Source: Comamonadaceae bacterium
GTDB lineage: Bacteria > Pseudomonadota > Gammaproteobacteria > Burkholderiales > Burkholderiaceae
Direction of reading: 5' to 3'
Assembly: GCA_947484245.1 (NCBI GenBank)
Contig: CANKOT010000162.1
Location: 1-5,167 of the forward strand
Length of the DNA stretch: 5,167 nt
Part shown: positions 4,700-5,167 of the stretch, one piece after another
How positions within the stretch are numbered: position 1 is the stretch's first letter
How the letters are laid out: every line of letters begins with the position of its first letter
Notes under the pieces: generated by a model
Databases searched by the model: none
The model's input: only the letters and a program-made list of their open reading frames with translations
Told to the model about the DNA's origin: nothing
Made by a program: the position numbers and the translations under genes

Positions 4700-5167
4700 T
4701 TATCCCATGCAATAAGCTTCAAGCCCCAAGGCAACGACTGTGGCAACGTCCTTGCCCACGGAATCCTTGAACTCGGTTTCAGCCTGCGCAACAGCCATTT
4801 GGAATGCGGCCAACCAAGCCAAGCCATCCTGGGTGAAAACAACTTTCCGCGCTCTGGCATCACGACCATCAAGCTCTCTTATAACCAAGCCCCAAGCCTC
4901 GCATTGGTCCACCAAATTGCCCATGGCTTGCTTGCTCATGCCTGCGGCTTGTGCCAAGTCTGTGAGTCTTGAGCCTTGCAGCGACAAATGCCGCGTGATG
5001 TGAATGTGGGCTGCGCTGATTTGATCTCTGGCCGCCAAGTTGGACAGCGCCAATGGCACTTGGTCGTTGTTGGCCATCAGGCTCAAAACGCGCGCATCAA
5101 ATCTGCGCATTGCATGACCTAGTAGGCGACCCAAATGGGTCTCACGCCAGCGGTCGTCCAACGATGC
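4700..5167 (-). CDS. MarR-family transcriptional regulator (5' end probably outside the window)
   Basis: The visible 155 codons give a winged-helix regulator of the MarR type, which works as a dimer and usually represses nearby genes until a small phenolic or similar ligand binds. Numbering from a TTG at 5161, the DNA-binding core is about 63-115: LTDLAQAAGMSKQAM (66-80), recognition helix at about 76-90, and the wing with DGRDARARKVVFT (98-110), which matches the family's D.RD.R signature. Helices before and after (HLGRLLGHAMRRFDAR, and about 112-150) would form the dimer interface. The frame stays open to the window end and the TTG has no visible ribosome binding site, so the true start is likely outside; a start at 5161 remains possible. 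It is 114 bases upstream of the response regulator on the same strand. No clear terminator lies between, so partial co-transcription is possible. The ligand is unknown. Confidence 0.88.
   Translation of the reverse strand, partial: ASLDDRWRETHLGRLLGHAMRRFDARVLSLMANNDQVPLALSNLAARDQISAAHIHITRHLSLQGSRLTDLAQAAGMSKQAMGNLVDQCEAWGLVIRELDGRDARARKVVFTQDGLAWLAAFQMAVAQAETEFKDSVGKDVATVVALGLEAYCMG

Overview
The window looks like chromosomal DNA from a betaproteobacterium, most likely Burkholderiales and perhaps Comamonadaceae. This rests on protein style: a monofunctional biotin ligase without a DNA-binding domain, a TctE-like kinase with its TctD-like regulator, and a SPGACS-type glutathione transferase. 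It also rests on moderate GC content. No mobile element, tRNA, rRNA or CRISPR was seen. The placement is inferred by eye, without a search.

Left edge (1-150). The first 47 bases encode, on the minus strand, the first 15 residues of DNA topoisomerase III (topB). Its start codon faces that of a SET-domain lysine methyltransferase gene 102 bases away. Most of the gap is a 58-base, nearly perfect alternating pyrimidine-purine tract (65-122), a classic Z-DNA-prone sequence.

Plus-strand block (150-2411). A SET-domain protein with a lysine-rich heptad tail is followed, 41 bases on, by birA (TTG start with a good ribosome binding site). A 60-residue membrane-anchored protein and a glutathione S-transferase follow. 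The birA/small-gene and small-gene/gst junctions are both 4-base ATGA overlaps, so these three genes are probably translated together.

Minus-strand block (5167-2408). A MarR-family regulator, cut by the window end, lies upstream of an OmpR-family response regulator and its sensor kinase. The kinase resembles TctE (2CSK_N-type sensor region), so the pair may sense organic acids and control their uptake, but no transporter is in view. The stretch between the MarR gene and the regulator gene (4586-4699) holds a possible promoter with short direct repeats, a small hairpin and a strong ribosome binding site.

The two blocks converge at 2408-2411, where the gst and kinase stop codons share the same TTAA. 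There is no room for a terminator there. The nearest terminator-like structure for rightward transcription is a perfect 13-base inverted repeat followed by TTTT, inside the kinase gene at 3168-3196. The most unusual points are the Z-DNA-like tract between topB and the SET gene, the basic coiled-coil tail of the SET protein, and this intragenic palindrome.
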